NCBI RefSeq assembly: GCF_949987535.1
Contig: NC_080066.1
Coordinates: 91,345,600 to 91,409,599, forward strand
Origin: Balaenoptera acutorostrata
Taxonomy: Eukaryota; Chordata; Mammalia; Artiodactyla; Balaenopteridae
DNA: 64,000 nucleotides
Direction of reading: 5' to 3'
Position 1 is the stretch's first letter; each line of letters starts with the position of its first letter. The notes under the pieces were generated by a model. That model was not told the DNA's origin. It saw only the letters and a list, made by a program, of their open reading frames with translations, and made no database searches. Shown in pieces: positions 21,480-33,190 of this stretch. The position numbers were made by a program, and so were the translations under genes.

Positions 21480-24400
21480 ATCAGGTAGGAGACATCAGTA
21501 TAATCTATCTTTAGACTAATAGAGATACACATAGTTCCACATGGAAATCTTTATAATTACGTGTATATGCATAGGCTGGGATACATGCATATATTTCCAT
21601 GCACTGTCAGCTGAACATATTTAGCTCCTACATGTAAGTTTTTAACACCATTCTCTAATAAAAGGAACAAGGGCTCTTTGAAGAAAGGGCTGATGCTAGG
21701 ACTAAGACAGTAAATATATGAAGCAGGATAATCTTAAAATATCAGAAAGTAAAGAAGTACCAAAAAATTAAAAAACGCACAAAAGAAAAATTATGTAAAA
21801 TGAAAACAGGAGCAAATGGAAAAAACGTTCAACAGCCAAAGCAAGAATGAACTAAGCAGTCTAATAATGTAGTGCTGGATTATATCCAAAAGTTTACAAT
21901 AATTATTCATGTTTCCAAACTGGTAAAAATAAGTTACATAGTTTTTGATGAATAACGTTAAATAGAAATCTCCTATGCAGAAAGCTTCTAAATGATTCAT
22001 ATAGATACTCAGCTGTCCATCAAGGATGTGAAGCTAACCACTCTGTCCTCAAGTGTGGCTTCTGCTTTATGACTCCCTCCTAAATAAAACATACAGGATG
22101 AACATGGGAAAAAATTAACTTCACTGTGTGAAAACTTCACAAACACTACCACAGCCTGGTGACCAAAGTTAAGAATATAAGTGAGAAGTTCCCTTAAGAG
22201 CCTGTTCTCTCGATATATAGTGAAGAGGAAGCACTTTACCTCTGTGATCTGCTTTTTCAAAGCCAAGTCTAATTACAACAAAAACACCAGGCAAATCCCA
22301 GTGCAGGGCAGTTTACACAATACCTGACCAATCCTCCTCCACACTGTCAAGGTCATGAAAACAAGGAGAGTCTGAGCAACTGTCAACGCCCAGAAGAGAC
22401 TAAACAGACACGATGACCCCATGTCCTTTGAGACCCTGGAACAAGGAAAGGTATAACAAAGGGAACATGAATAGGGACTTCAGTTAATAAGAAAGTATCA
22501 ATATTTGTCCATTAGTTGTGATGATTCTGTAGAAAATTAGACTGGAAAAATTAAAAGTCAAATAAGAGAAACCTATTGTAAAAAACTGGAAATCTAGAGG
22601 AAATGGGTGATTTCTTTGTAAAAACACATTACCAAAATGGACCCTAAATTAAGGAAAATACAAAAAGACTAGTTAACCACTGAGGAACCTTTTCCCCTAC
22701 TAGTTATCCTATCACTGTTCCAGGGTTTCCGTCTCCCAGGACAGGGAAAGAGCTGTTTGGCAGCTCCCCTAGTATATGACCCCAGCCAGTGTCATCTCCC
22801 CCAGCCATGCCTACCCAGTGAGGACACCTGAGGATACATCAGGGCTGATTGATTCAGATGTGTCAACTAGGACTTTTTTATTCCCAGCAACTGGACACAC
22901 TTACTGAAGTAAAATAAATTAGTATTTATTGTAAGGGTAGAAATAAATTAATACTTGCAAGTGGCAAGTTTAAGAATGGATTTGGACCTGGCAGGTCCAG
23001 TGTCTCACACTCTCTCAGTGTGACCTTGTTTCTCTCCAAACCTTTGTCCTGTTCAGTGCCTTTGGGAGACCCCATTCACAGGCACAGTCTCTCTCACTGC
23101 CCTTGGGCCAACAGCAATTCTAGGTTGACAACCACTCACCATCCTTTTTCCGAGAAAAAGTTTCTCCTCTTCTTGGGTTGTAAGAAAAGTCATGGTTTTG
23201 AATGCCTTTGGCCTGGCTTAAGTTTCATTCTCATCCTTGACCCATCACCAGAAGATGGAAAATGGGACTGGCTAGATGTGGGTTGTAAACCCATCTTTGA
23301 GCTGGGTGGAACATGGGCTCATCCTTCTAGAACTATTTGGACTGGAAGCAGGTGAGATGTAATTCCCAAAGGAAAACTGAGGCACTAGACTTGGGCATGA
23401 GAACAGATGCTGGCTGGGAGAAAGCAGCAGATTCTATGTCAATGACAGCTCACTGCACAGCACAGAATCTGACACAAAAGGAAGAAAGGGGTTCACTTAG
23501 GGTTAGAGGCTGCAGCTACTCATCCAGTGCTCTTACTGTCCTCCCAAGACTGCAAAGAGTTCTTTCACTTGCTGAAAAGGCAGGATCATTGTTGGTAAAC
23601 TCAAGTCTCCTGCCTTGGGCATCAGGTCCTCACATCTCAGGGACTGGCCCAGAACAGCCCATGTGCCCTGAGAAGACACACAGCTCTCATTCCTGCCCCT
23701 GAGAGGTGGGAGCCCTTGAGTTATGGCATCTCCCTGGCCATATTAATTACCCATCCTTGAAAAACAATACTGCTCCTTTTCCAGTTTCTTCTGTCTCCTT
23801 TACGAAGGGAAGAAACCAAATGCTAGGGTGGTAAGGTAACTCTTGTGCAATGAAGTAATGGGAGGCTCAAGAATTATTTCATGCCATGGAACCCATAATT
23901 GGCAGGCTTTCCAGGGGCCACATGGATGCATATGGCTCTCCAAGACAATGCAATCTCAGTGTGAACCTCCCATTGGGAGGCCCAGTTACTCCCATAACTT
24001 TGATTCTTAATGAATATGAATGTCAAAATTTCTAACAACTAAAAGGACAAAGGATTGCAGGGCCATGGTCTGCTGTATGGTTGTTGTGTAAGGGACACAC
24101 TCAAATATTTAGAGGGTTATTACCTCTCTTGGCAGGATATGAGGCTGTGAAGGCTGTGAAGGGGAGGTCCTTTTCTCAACCACATGGATGTTGGTAGTTG
24201 AAACATCTCAAAGGAATGTCTACCGAGCCCAGGTAGCTGTTCCATTGCTCAGCAGCATGGTCAGCTCACTAACTGTCCACGGAGTCTTGACAAGGTCCAG
24301 GCTGAACTGAGCTAGAGGACCACAGATGCCTGCCTGAATGGTCAGAGGTCAAGGACTGTCCTGCCTGAGACTTGATGGTCTATTGACACCCACTCAGATG

Positions 24401-24830
24401 GGACAAAGGATGCCTGCAGTCCCAGGAGGGCCCTACCAGCCCTCAAGTAGGCAGGGGGCTGGCAGGTTGCTACACCCAGTCCTGCATTAATCCATACATG
24501 TCCACTGAGTGCCCTTCTGTCTGGACACTCTGCTGGAACTGAGGCTGCCCAGGCAGAGTAGGGCCAGCACCATCTTTCCCAGATGGGAGGGCAGGAAGAA
24601 ACCATGCATGACTGCTGACACCCTCCACAACTCTTGACTGACATCGAGTTCAATTTGAAACACTCAGAGACAGTACAGACATTTCATTCTTCTCTCAGAG
24701 CCCAGGACTGGGGGGTAGAAACGCAGTGGTCCAGCTCAACTTCCTGACTCAGGTGTGACCCTGGGCAAATCCTATCCATCCTGGAGACCTCAGAGAGGAG
24801 AAAAGAAGGGCAATGGGGGCCAGTTATGTT
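21480..24830. other. No gene or named repeat seen; spacer between duplication copies
   Basis: The spacer is AT-rich to about 22600 and more balanced afterwards. Open frames up to 121 codons (23337-23702 plus, 24342-24653 minus) show no recognisable domains. The block 24140-24660 has a repeated 'ctgcctgaga'/'ctgcctgaatgg' flavour but no clear tandem unit. Parts may be old repeats that I cannot name from memory. Confidence 0.35.
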
Positions 24831-24957
24831 TAAACCTAACCCTAACCCTAAGGAACCCTAACCTCTAACCCTAACACCCTAACCCCAGACCCCTAGACCC
24901 TCTACTCTGACCCTTAAACCCTGACCTGACTCAAATGCCAGACCTAAACCCTCGCCC
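24831..24957 (+). repeat. Interstitial telomeric repeat tract (CCCTAA)n, degenerate
   Basis: 'cctaaccctaaccctaa' at 24834-24850 is followed by 'ggaaccctaacctctaaccctaac' in parts and then progressively degenerate CCCTAA variants to about 24957. It reads as the C-rich strand, like the CCCTAA hexamers of the 10.5-13.3 kb satellite. Only about 17 bases are a perfect array. Confidence 0.85.
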
Positions 24958-24984
24958 AGTGGATACCGAGGGATGACGGTACTC

Positions 24985-25760
24985 TGGAATAAACCAAGGG
25001 ATTCATGATCTTGCATTTAACAATAGTTTCTTAGATCTGACACTAAAGCACAAGCAATGAAAGAAAAAAACAGACAATCAGGATTTCCTCAAAATTACAA
25101 ACCTTTGTACATCAAAAGAGGCAATCCAGAAAGTAAAAAGACAGCCCCCAGAATGGAAGAAAATTTAGGCACATTATATATCTGATAAGAGTCTTTATCC
25201 AGAATATATCAAGAAATTTTACCACTCAGTACAAGAGCCACCCAATATTTGAAATGCACAAAGGACTTACATGGATTGTTCTCCAGACAAGGCATACAAA
25301 TGGTCAATAAGCACATGAAAAGATGTCAAACATCGGTAGTCATGATGGAAATGCAAATTAAAACCACAATGTGATACCCCTTCACACACACTAGAATGGT
25401 TATATTAAAAATAAATAAAAGTAACAAATGTTGGCAACAATGTAGGGAAATGGGGACCCTTAAACTTTACTTATGGAAGTGTAAAATGGTGCAATCTATG
25501 TGTACAAAATTTTGGTATTTTCTCAAAAATATAAAAATGTAATTATCATATGTTTCAACAACTCCACTCCTAGATATATACCCAAAGAACTGATAACAGG
25601 TGTTCAAATAAAAACTTGTACACCAATATTCATAGCAGCACTGTTCACAATAGCCCAAGGAAGAAACAATTAAAATGTCCACCAACGGGTGAATGGATAA
25701 GCAAAATAAGGTAGATCCATAAGCTGCATTATTCTGTCATATAAAGGAATAAAGTAAAAT
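24985..25760 (+). mobile_element. Old L1 3' fragment
   Basis: The L1 ORF2 end is recognisable from 'gcacaagcaatgaaag', 'tcaaaagaggcaatccag', 'ggtcaataagcacatgaaaag', 'ttaaaaccacaatgtgatacc' and 'ctccactcctagatatatacc'. Frames are closed. It stops at about 25760, where a second L1 copy restarts at an earlier position in the consensus. Confidence 0.75.
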
Positions 25761-26350
25761 TGTGCAGCCGCTGTGGAAAATAGTATGGCGGCTCCTCAAA
25801 AACGTAAACATGGAATTAACGTATGATCCCTCAATTCCTCTCCACGGTATACACCCAAAATATTAGAAAGCAAGGACTGGAACAGATATCTGTACCCCCA
25901 TATTCATAGCAACATTATTCACAATAGCCAAAAGGTGGAAGCAACACAAGTGTTCTTCAACAGATGAATGCATAAGTACAGTGTAGTATGTACACAATGG
26001 AATATGATTCAACCTTTAAAACTAAGGTAATTCTCACACAGGTTGCAATGTGGATGAACCTTGAAGTCACTATGCTAAGTGAAACAAGCCAGACACAAAA
26101 GGACAAACATTCTATGATTCCACTAGTATGAGGTATCCAGATAAGTCAAATTCAAAGACAAAAAGTAGAATAAGTTTGCCAGGGGTTGAGGGGAATAAGT
26201 ATTTAATGGTTACAGTTTCACTTGGGGAGAATGAAAAAGTTCAGAAGATGGATGGTGAGGATGTTTTTACAACAATGTGAATGTATTTAATGCTATAGAC
26301 GTGTATACTTAAAATGACTTAAATGATGTTATGTGTTTTCAATCACAATG
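25761..26350 (+). mobile_element. Second old L1 3' end, adjacent
   Basis: The sequence restarts with 'gccgctgtggaaaatagtatgg' and repeats the region already covered by the preceding fragment ('caatagccaaaaggtgg', 'aatggaatatgattcaacc'), then reaches a 3'UTR ('tgtatacttaaaatgac') and A-rich end. Repetition of the same consensus interval shows two separate insertions. The duplication copy B begins near its end. Confidence 0.72.
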
Positions 26351-27039
26351 AAAAAAATGATACGTTACAACATGGATAAACACTGAAAACATCCTAAGTG
26401 AAAGAAGCCATACAGGAAAAGCCACTCACATCATACTCATCTTGTACACTTAAAATCCATGAAGGTTTTTAAAATGAGGGAAAGACCCAGGGATGGTTCC
26501 AGAAAAAGAAAACTAGATTAGAATGGAAAAAACCTTTCCACAAAGTTGGGGCAGCTGGTAAAAGCTGAAGTGGTCCTGTGGATAGGATTATAATGTGGAA
26601 ACCATAATTATCCCTCATTTTGAGGTTATGTCCTGGTTCCCTGGGAGACTGGCCCTGTTTTGGCTAAAACACACGGCAGTATTTGGTGTGAATGTAGAAA
26701 ACTTTGTACTGCTATTTAAAGTTTAAACATTTGAAATTTACTAGAAAATACTTTTCAATACAACTATGTCAGTAACATGTCAGAAAATCAGAGATGACAT
26801 TAAACACTGCTAGAGAGGCCAAGACTTACCCAGGCCAAATTCAACCAAAGTGGTGATGCTAATCACTTTGCCCACATGGTATTAAGAGGCACCGTGGGAA
26901 GATAATATTAGGAGCCACTAGTGCTTGGGTGCTGGGGATGACCTGGATGTAGTGGAAAACAGTGGGATTTGTGAATTCTAGGTTTCCACATAAAACCACC
27001 GAAAAAATGGTCAGAACTAAAAAAATGAACTCAGTAAAA

Positions 27040-27665
27040 CTGCAGGATCATTTGTAATTCTATACACTAATGATAAACTATCACAAAGAGGAATTAAGAA
27101 TACAATTCCATTTATAATTTTATCCCCCCAAAAAAACTAGGAAAATGTTTGACCAAGAACTTGAAAGACCTGCACACATTGATGAAAGAAACTGAACAGA
27201 CACAATCAATAGAAAGATATCTCGTGCGCATGGGTGAAAATACTGTGAAAATGTCCATGCTACCCAGAGCAATGTACACATACACGCAACCACTACCAAA
27301 ATTTCAATGACATTTCATAGAAACAAAACAATCTTAATATTTGTGTGGAGCCACAAAGGACCCAGAAGAGCCAAAGCGACCCTGAGGAAGGAGAACGGGC
27401 TGGAGGCATCTTGCTCCCTGACTTCACACTTCATTACGAAGCTACAGTCCCAAAAAAGTGTGGAATTGGCACAAAAACAGGCACACAGACCATAGGAACA
27501 GAGCAGAGAGTACAGGAATAAACCTACAGGTATGTGGTCAGTCAATTCACAAGAAGGGAGCCAAGAACATATACCAGGGAAAGGACAGTCCCCTCAATAA
27601 ATGGTGCTGGGAAAACCAGATGCCACGCACCAAAGAACAACACTGCACTCTGTCTACACCACACA
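27040..27665 (+). mobile_element. L1 ORF2 fragment in copy B
   Basis: The ORF2 region after the RT domain is visible: 'tctatacactaatgataaac', 'gtgtggagccacaaagg', 'aattggcacaaaaacagg' and 'aaatggtgctgggaaaacc'. Frames are broken. The equivalent piece in copy A has an internal deletion. Confidence 0.72.
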
Positions 27666-27829
27666 CAAAAGTGGCCAAAACCCCAGTTTTCCACATTAAG
27701 CCCTTCCCCTCCTGGGTCCTCTGAAGACAGACACCCTCAGAGGTCAGCCACACACAGGAACCTTCTCCCCACTTTTCCTCACCTTTTCCCTCAGCGCCAT
27801 CACCTCCCAGCAGGTCCTGAGGAGACCAG

Positions 27830-28160
27830 GCTCCTGTCAGAGAGAAATGGACCCCAAGATGTCCCAAAGCTGAAGGGCCAGCGGGTCCTGAGGAGACCCA
27901 GCTTCCGTTAGTGTGGACTCGACGCCGGCTTGTCCCGGAGCCTGGCCGTCAGCATGGACTCAGCCACGCGTGTTCCAGAAGCCAAAACCCCAGCGGGTCC
28001 TGATTAGACGGGGCTCCCGCCAGCTGCGCACGGAGCCAAGTCCGCAGGCTGAATGCGTGTTCCGCGGAGGGTCAGGGAGGCGGGCTCACGTTCCCTGCCA
28101 GCCAATGGGAACGTGCAGACCAAGTTGCCTCCCAATTCAGTGGAGGCCCCGCCCCCTGAG
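27830..28160 (+). promoter_or_regulatory. CpG-rich patch with CCAAT and GC-box motifs (promoter-like)
   Basis: A short GC-rich island lies in an AT-rich surrounding, with frequent CpG ('ctcgacgccgg', 'cacgcgtgttcc', 'ttccgcggagg'). A CCAAT motif at 28102-28106 and a GC box CCCCGCCCC at 28147-28155 lie about 45 bases apart. The matching part of copy A (18350-18590) is poorer in CpG. I see no TATA box or downstream gene, so promoter activity is only a possibility. It may instead be part of an old LTR. Confidence 0.3.
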
Positions 28161-28359
28161 GACACTTATGCTGCATCCACTAAACTGTGGAAATTCAAAC
28201 TGAAATACAGTCAAGCATCCCATGATTTTTCCAAAATAGTTAAGGAACAATTAACTGGAAACTGTATGAAATGAAATGACTGTAGACACAAACTTTAAAA
28301 CTTACGCCAAACTCACTCAAATTTATTAACAGACATTTAAAATGGGAAACTGTAAAAAT

Positions 28360-28766
28360 TACAGAGATAAACCTAGAAAATCTGCATGACCTTGGGTTTG
28401 GTCTGGAGATCATGAGCTTTGAGTTTTAACACACAACACAAAAAGTCAATCCACAAAAGAAAAAAGTAATCTTATGGACTTTATGAAATTAAAAATTTCT
28501 ACTCTCCAAGACCTTATTCAGAAAATCAAAAGACAAGCCACAAACTGGGAGAAAAATATTTGCAAAACTTGTATCTGATAAAGGATTTGGACTCAAAATA
28601 GACAAAGACCTCTAAAACAACCCCATAAAAAATGGGTTAGGATCTGAACAGACACCCAGCCAAAAAAGATATACAGATAGTAAAAGTCATACAAAAACAT
28701 GGTCAACATCATACACCATTAGGGAATTACAAATTAAAATCATGAGATATCACAGCACACCTATTA
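28360..28766 (+). mobile_element. L1 3' fragment in copy B, left of the solo LTR
   Basis: 'tgcatgaccttgggtttgg', 'gaccttattcagaaaatc', 'caaaacttgtatctgataaag' and 'tcatgagatatcacagcacacc' place it in L1 ORF2 near its C-terminal end. It is interrupted at 28771 by an LTR and resumes at 29682. Confidence 0.72.
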
Positions 28767-28770
28767 GGAC

Positions 28771-29677
28771 TGAGGCAGGAGATAGATGGGCTCCAGGTTA
28801 GACATTTACAACTGGCCTCCTGTTCACACTTCCTGGGGTGAGAAGAAGATGGACTCCAGGCCGGACATTCATTACCATCCCCCTGTTTACATCTCCTAAA
28901 GCAAGACACAAGCGGGCTCCAGGACTACATGTTTGTGACTGGACTCCTGTCTATATTTCGAGATCTGCACCTCGATATAAAAACCAGCAACAGAAACAGG
29001 GTAAATAACTGGACATTGGACATTGGACATTTTTATGGCAAGGACAGAGTGGGACGAAACCCTGTTAAAAGATCAAGAGGTCATACATTTCCCATCCTTG
29101 GGGCAAGGGAGACATTGCACGTGTGCAGAAAGGCACCTTGGGGGTCAAAAAGGAAGGAGCACCACCCCATAATAGGTGATGCTAAGGCCGTCCCATAGGT
29201 CTCTGTGCTGTAATCCATCTTGGAAAAAAGTTGCACACGCATGTTGGGCAGGGTCTTAGGGCCAGGCAGGTGTGGAAAAAGAAACCAGATAATTGGCCAG
29301 AGGTAAACAGAGACCCGGAAGAACTGCCTTATATAAAAGTGACTTAACTGCCTCTTTACTACACTCCTTCTCATTGGGGGGATGCCCACACCCTCTCTCT
29401 CCGGGTGTGCATCTCTGCCTTGCTTTTGTCTTAACTAAACAAACAGTTTCTCTGTGTGCTCTCCCACTTGTTGTTGTGCTATGTCTCTAATAATAAACTT
29501 TGTACCTGTTTTTACAGTTTTGCCTCTGTAAGAAATGCATTTTTCACTGGGGGCAAGAGCCAGGGGGTGTGGTGGCTAGCATTCCTAGTTTTCATCCAGG
29601 CTACCCAGGTTCAATTCCTGGGCAGGGAATTAAGATCTCACTTCACACCACCACTCACTGCTGCCTCTCCAAGATCA
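28771..29677 (+). mobile_element. Solo LTR of a gammaretrovirus-like (ERV1) element, 907 bp
   Basis: The element begins TGAGGCAGG and ends AGATCA. It is flanked by the exact 4-bp duplication GGAC at 28767-28770 and 29678-29681, typical of gamma-type ERVs. A TATA box (tatataaaa, 29330-29338) is followed by a polyadenylation signal AATAAA at 29492-29497, giving a U3-R-U5 layout. Near the 3' end is a 'gttcaattcctgggcag' stretch that resembles a tRNA B-box by chance or ancestry. No internal genes are present, so this is a solo LTR left by recombination. It is absent from copy A, so it was inserted after the duplication or lost from A. Confidence 0.85.
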
Positions 29678-29681
29678 GGAC

Positions 29682-29995
29682 AGCCAAACTCAAAATAATG
29701 ACAAGAACAATTGCTAGAGGGTGAGGAACAAAAGGAACTCTCCCTGCTTACTGGTGGGATGCATGTACAGCCACTTTGTAAGACAGTTTGTCACTTCTTT
29801 CCAAAGCTAAACAAGTCTCACTTTGGGATCCAACAATCGTGCTTTCAGTATTTAGGCAACTGCTTTGAAAATCTATGTCCAAATGCAAACAAAGATGCAA
29901 TTATGCACAGCAGCTCTACTCATAATGGCTAAAAACGTGAGGAAATCAGAATGTCCTTCAATAGATGAATGCATAAGCAAACTGGGGTACATTCA
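29682..29995 (+). mobile_element. L1 3' fragment in copy B, between two LTRs
   Basis: Resumption of the L1 after the solo LTR: 'aactctccctgcttactgg', 'gcagctctactcataatggc' and 'aatagatgaatgcataagc'. It matches 19480-19741 of copy A. Confidence 0.7.
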
Positions 29996-30534
29996 TGTCA
30001 AGGTGAGTAGAATATGCCACCCCAAAATATGCCTCTCTGGCATAAGGATTATTTCAGAGTGCTTTAAAAAAAAAAAAGAAAAAAAAGGAAACTCAGAAAA
30101 CTGAGTAGAGATTGCCCTTTTCTGAAGGACATTTACAATAGAGAAGTCTCCATTTATAAGGGTATGTCCCTTTTTGCACCAGAAATAGGATAATGAAATC
30201 TCAAGTAAATGCTATCAGTGAAGAAGTCCTGACTTAAATGTGCAAACAATCATACCCTTTTTCACTGTGCTATGCATGATAACCTGCCTCTGGTTTCCCC
30301 CTTCCCAACATCTTTCTTCTGTTTTTAGCTGAAGATGGTATTTAAGGTGATGGCTTTGGTCATTTCAGGGAGTGACTCAATTTTCCTTGGTATCTCCCCT
30401 GTATACAGGGGGTATACATGTTATTAAACTTTTGTTTTTCTCCTGGTAACCTGTCTTTTATTATTGGGGGGCGGGGAGGTGTCTCAACCAAGAACCTAGA
30501 AAAGTAGAGGGAAATTTTTTTTTCCTCCCATACA
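29996..30534 (+). mobile_element. ERV-type LTR in copy B, uninterrupted
   Basis: A 539-bp element begins 'tgtcaaggtgag' and ends 'cctcccataca'. It contains 'ccaccccaaaatatgcc', 'cataaggattatttc', 'ctttcttctgtttttagc' and, near the end, 'ttaaacttttgtttttctcc'. It is the same LTR as 19742-20816 in copy A without SINEs. It is inserted in the L1, which resumes with 'gcaatggaatactactc' at 30538. The TG...CA ends fit an LTR. The family name is not certain. Confidence 0.68.
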
Positions 30535-31080
30535 CGTGCAATGGAATACTACTCAACAGTAGAAAGGAATGCACCATCAACCTATGGAAAGACATGGATA
30601 ACTCTTCAGTATATACTGCTAAGTGAAAGAATCCAGTCTGAGGAGGCTACACACAGTATGATCCCACTGATGACATTTTACGAAAGGCAAAGGTACATAG
30701 ATGATAAGCAGATCATGGGGTGGGACGTTTGAAGTATTCCATGTGATACTCTAGGATGGATACCCTCACTATGCATTTGACTAAGCCCATAGATGTGCAT
30801 AGCCCAAGGGGTCAATCATATAATCTATTCAAATTTAGTTATTTAGAATGTAGGAGTGTTACAGGATGGAATATATAATGTGACAGAATCTAACTGTATT
30901 AGAAATATATGGAAAAAAACTCACTGTAGGGGATGGGGTAAAAGGTGCTGACCTAAGTTACCTTTGGAAATGAATGGAATCTGTAGACTAAAAGCAAAAT
31001 GGACCATACATAAACAGTGGGCTTTATTTTATGAAGTTCTTTCCAGGGTATAGTAGCTAACAATTCTGAAACTTCTGCAC
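30535..31080 (+). mobile_element. L1 3' end, continuation in copy B
   Basis: 'aatggaatactactcaacag' and 'gtgaaagaatccagtctgagg' show the last part of L1 ORF2/3'UTR after the LTR. The match to copy A continues to about 31180. Confidence 0.68.
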
Positions 31081-31189
31081 ATGTAACCTAGAAAGGAGCA
31101 ATGCATAGATAAATGGCAGATGCTGGGAGCCAGGCTCCTTGCTGTGAGAGTGGGAAGTTACAAGTAATCAAGGGGAGAGCCTCTGTCCT

Positions 31190-31970
31190 CGTAATCCTGG
31201 ATCTGGGCTTCCTGGGAGGATGCTGACTGGCCAGGGGAACTTCACACCCAATCTTTCCACCCATACTTGCTGGAAACACTCAATCCTTCATAATCAGTCA
31301 ATTGCAGATTTTAAGACATTATCACCCCTAGGCCGATAAAGGAGCATAAGGGTTTTGCTTACCCCTAAGCTGTTCCAGAATCCAGGCCCTGGGGATGGAG
31401 CCAGATTGGGGGTTCCTGGGCCTCTGACCAGCAGGTGAGAGGAAGGAGGAGGACCAGTCCTGAGGACAGAGGTTCCCTGAAGTCTGTGAGCCGCGGTGCC
31501 CCGATGGGATTCATTCCCAGTGCGGACATGGGCAGGGCGTGCTGTGGTTCTGTTTTCCCCCTGGGCCCTTTGATGAAGCCATGGCAGCACTGACCCAAGA
31601 AGTCTCCTGGAGGTGTCTCAAACTCTGACACAGTGGTTTTACAAAGGAACAAGAGAATGAAGCTGAGTCCCTGACAGCCACTCCTTTCTGGCTCTGAGTT
31701 GCTTCCAACAGGACCGCAGTCACCTGCACGTAGTCTGCTGTGACTTACCTGCTCCCATTGGCCTTTCCTCTCCCTCCCGGCGATGATTCCAGTGACATTT
31801 CCAGCCTGGACCCCTCTCCCAGGCCAGACGCCTCTGTCCAGCCACTGCATCCCCATCTCACCTTGGGGGTTAACAGGCCCCCTCAGAGGACTGTGATCCT
31901 GCAGCTCCCCACACCCAGGAGCAGCCCCACCTTCCCAAGTTGCCAAGCCCAGGCACCAGGTGTAACCGAG
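31190..31970. other. No gene seen; GC-rich unassigned sequence
   Basis: The two strands are both widely open here (for example minus 31365-32105, 246 codons), which is common in GC-rich non-coding DNA. There is no initiation or splice context and no recognisable domain. It may be part of an old LTR element together with the next feature. Confidence 0.35.
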
Positions 31971-32431
31971 CAGGACCCTATGGGGCCTTCCCAGGACAGG
32001 CCCCTCCCCCATATCCTCTGCTGTAGCTCCTGTCTGAAGTACCTGGATAATAGTATCTAATGCACACTTCCTGAGTTGTTTTACAGATGCTAAAACCACC
32101 ACCAAGTGGAAGAAATTACTTGATGATCATGAACAGGTAGCCCCAGAGCTTCTGGTGCCTAAGAATTTACAATGTTAACTACCTGTTACCTCACCATCAA
32201 CCAGAGAATTGTGCACCAGCTGATCACATACCCTGTGACCCCCCTCCTTAAACTGGCCTTTAAAATGCTTTGCTGAAATCCCTCAGGGATTTCGGGCTTT
32301 TAGAGCACAGGGCACCTGTCCTCCATGTATCGGCACTTTTACAATTAAAGCTCTACTTTTCCTTCACCACAACCGGTGTCAGTAGATTGGCTTTACTGCA
32401 CTTGGGCAAGCGGACCCAAGTTTCGTTCACA
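31971..32431 (+). mobile_element. Probable ERV LTR
   Basis: The segment starts 'tgtaaccgagcagg' and ends 'agtttcgttcaca'. Near its 3' end is 'ttacaattaaagctctac' (a degraded polyadenylation-signal region), followed by 'gtgtcagtagattggc' and 'gcggacccaag', sequences typical of the R-U5 end of ERV1-type LTRs. No duplication is obvious at the ends, so the limits are tentative. Confidence 0.55.
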
Positions 32432-32814
32432 TCCCACCCCAAAGAGTGGTCTTTCTGAAGCATAAACGAGACTTTGACTCTCTCCCACCTGTACACCCCC
32501 GCAAAGTTTTCCTCACTTTGCTGGGGTGTCTGGTGGGACAGGCGTCCATCATAGTCCTGAGAGTCCCCGGCATCCCCACTAGGCTGCTGGCTCCTGAGTT
32601 CCCTGACAATGAACATCTCAGCAGGCCAGGCGACACGGCACAAAACCCCAGAACTGCTCACCTCGGGACCAGACTAGCAACACACTGCCACTGCCTGATC
32701 AAAGAGAACAGAGAAGCGTTCCCCAGCTGGGACACAAACACTGCCCAGACTCTCCCTGAGCCATCGCATGATTCCCGTGAGACTTGAGGGAAGGAGGGAC
32801 CGAGGCACATATTG

Positions 32815-33190
32815 GTTCTTAAGCAGGATGGTGTGGGCTCAGCCATGTCCCCCACAAATTCACATGTTGACTCTCTAACCCCCAGGACCCCAGGATGTGG
32901 CTGTATTTGGAGACGGGGTTTTCAAAGAGGCGATCAAGGTAAAAATGCGGTCACTAGGGTGGATCCTAATCCAATAGAACTGATGTCCTACAAGAGGAGA
33001 TTAGGACACAGATGGGCACAGAAGATGACCATGTGAGGACATGGGGAGAAGATAGCTGTCGACATGCCAAGGAGAGAAGCCTGAGAAGAAACACCTTGAT
33101 CTCAGACAGCATACAGGACTGGGAGATGTCTGTCGTTTAAGCTGCCCTGTCTGTGGTATTTGTTACGGCAGCCCCGAGCAGACTCACACA
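32815..33190 (+). mobile_element. MLT1-type (ERVL-MaLR) LTR
   Basis: The order of motifs follows MLT1: 'cccacaaattcacatgttg', 'ggatgtggctgtatttggag', 'ctagggtggatcctaatcc', 'catgtgaggacatggg', 'accttgatctcagac' and 'ttacggcagccccgagcag'. It is diverged and solo. Confidence 0.78.

Larger units (their letters stand above)
26275..31185 (+). repeat. Local segmental duplication, copy B
   Basis: Same content and order as copy A at 16735-21470. The match begins near 'gacgtgtatacttaaaatg' and ends near 'gtgagagtgggaagttac' (copy A: 'ggagtgggaagtcac'). Copy B lacks all four SINEs of copy A, keeps a fuller L1 piece at 27040-27665, and has its own insertion of a 907-bp LTR at 28771. Confidence 0.82.

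Noticed and set aside
24831..24957. Actual chromosome end
   Set aside because: The telomeric tract is only about 130 bases, mostly degenerate, and continues into L1 DNA on the right and unassigned sequence on the left.
29560..29677. A separate tRNA-like SINE suggested by 'ggttcaattcctgggcag'
   Set aside because: The stretch lies inside the LTR bounded by the GGAC duplications and has no A-tail or own duplication, so it is read as the LTR U5 part.
31365..32105. 246-codon minus-strand frame
   Set aside because: The region is GC-rich with the plus strand also open and overlaps a probable LTR. Composition explains it.
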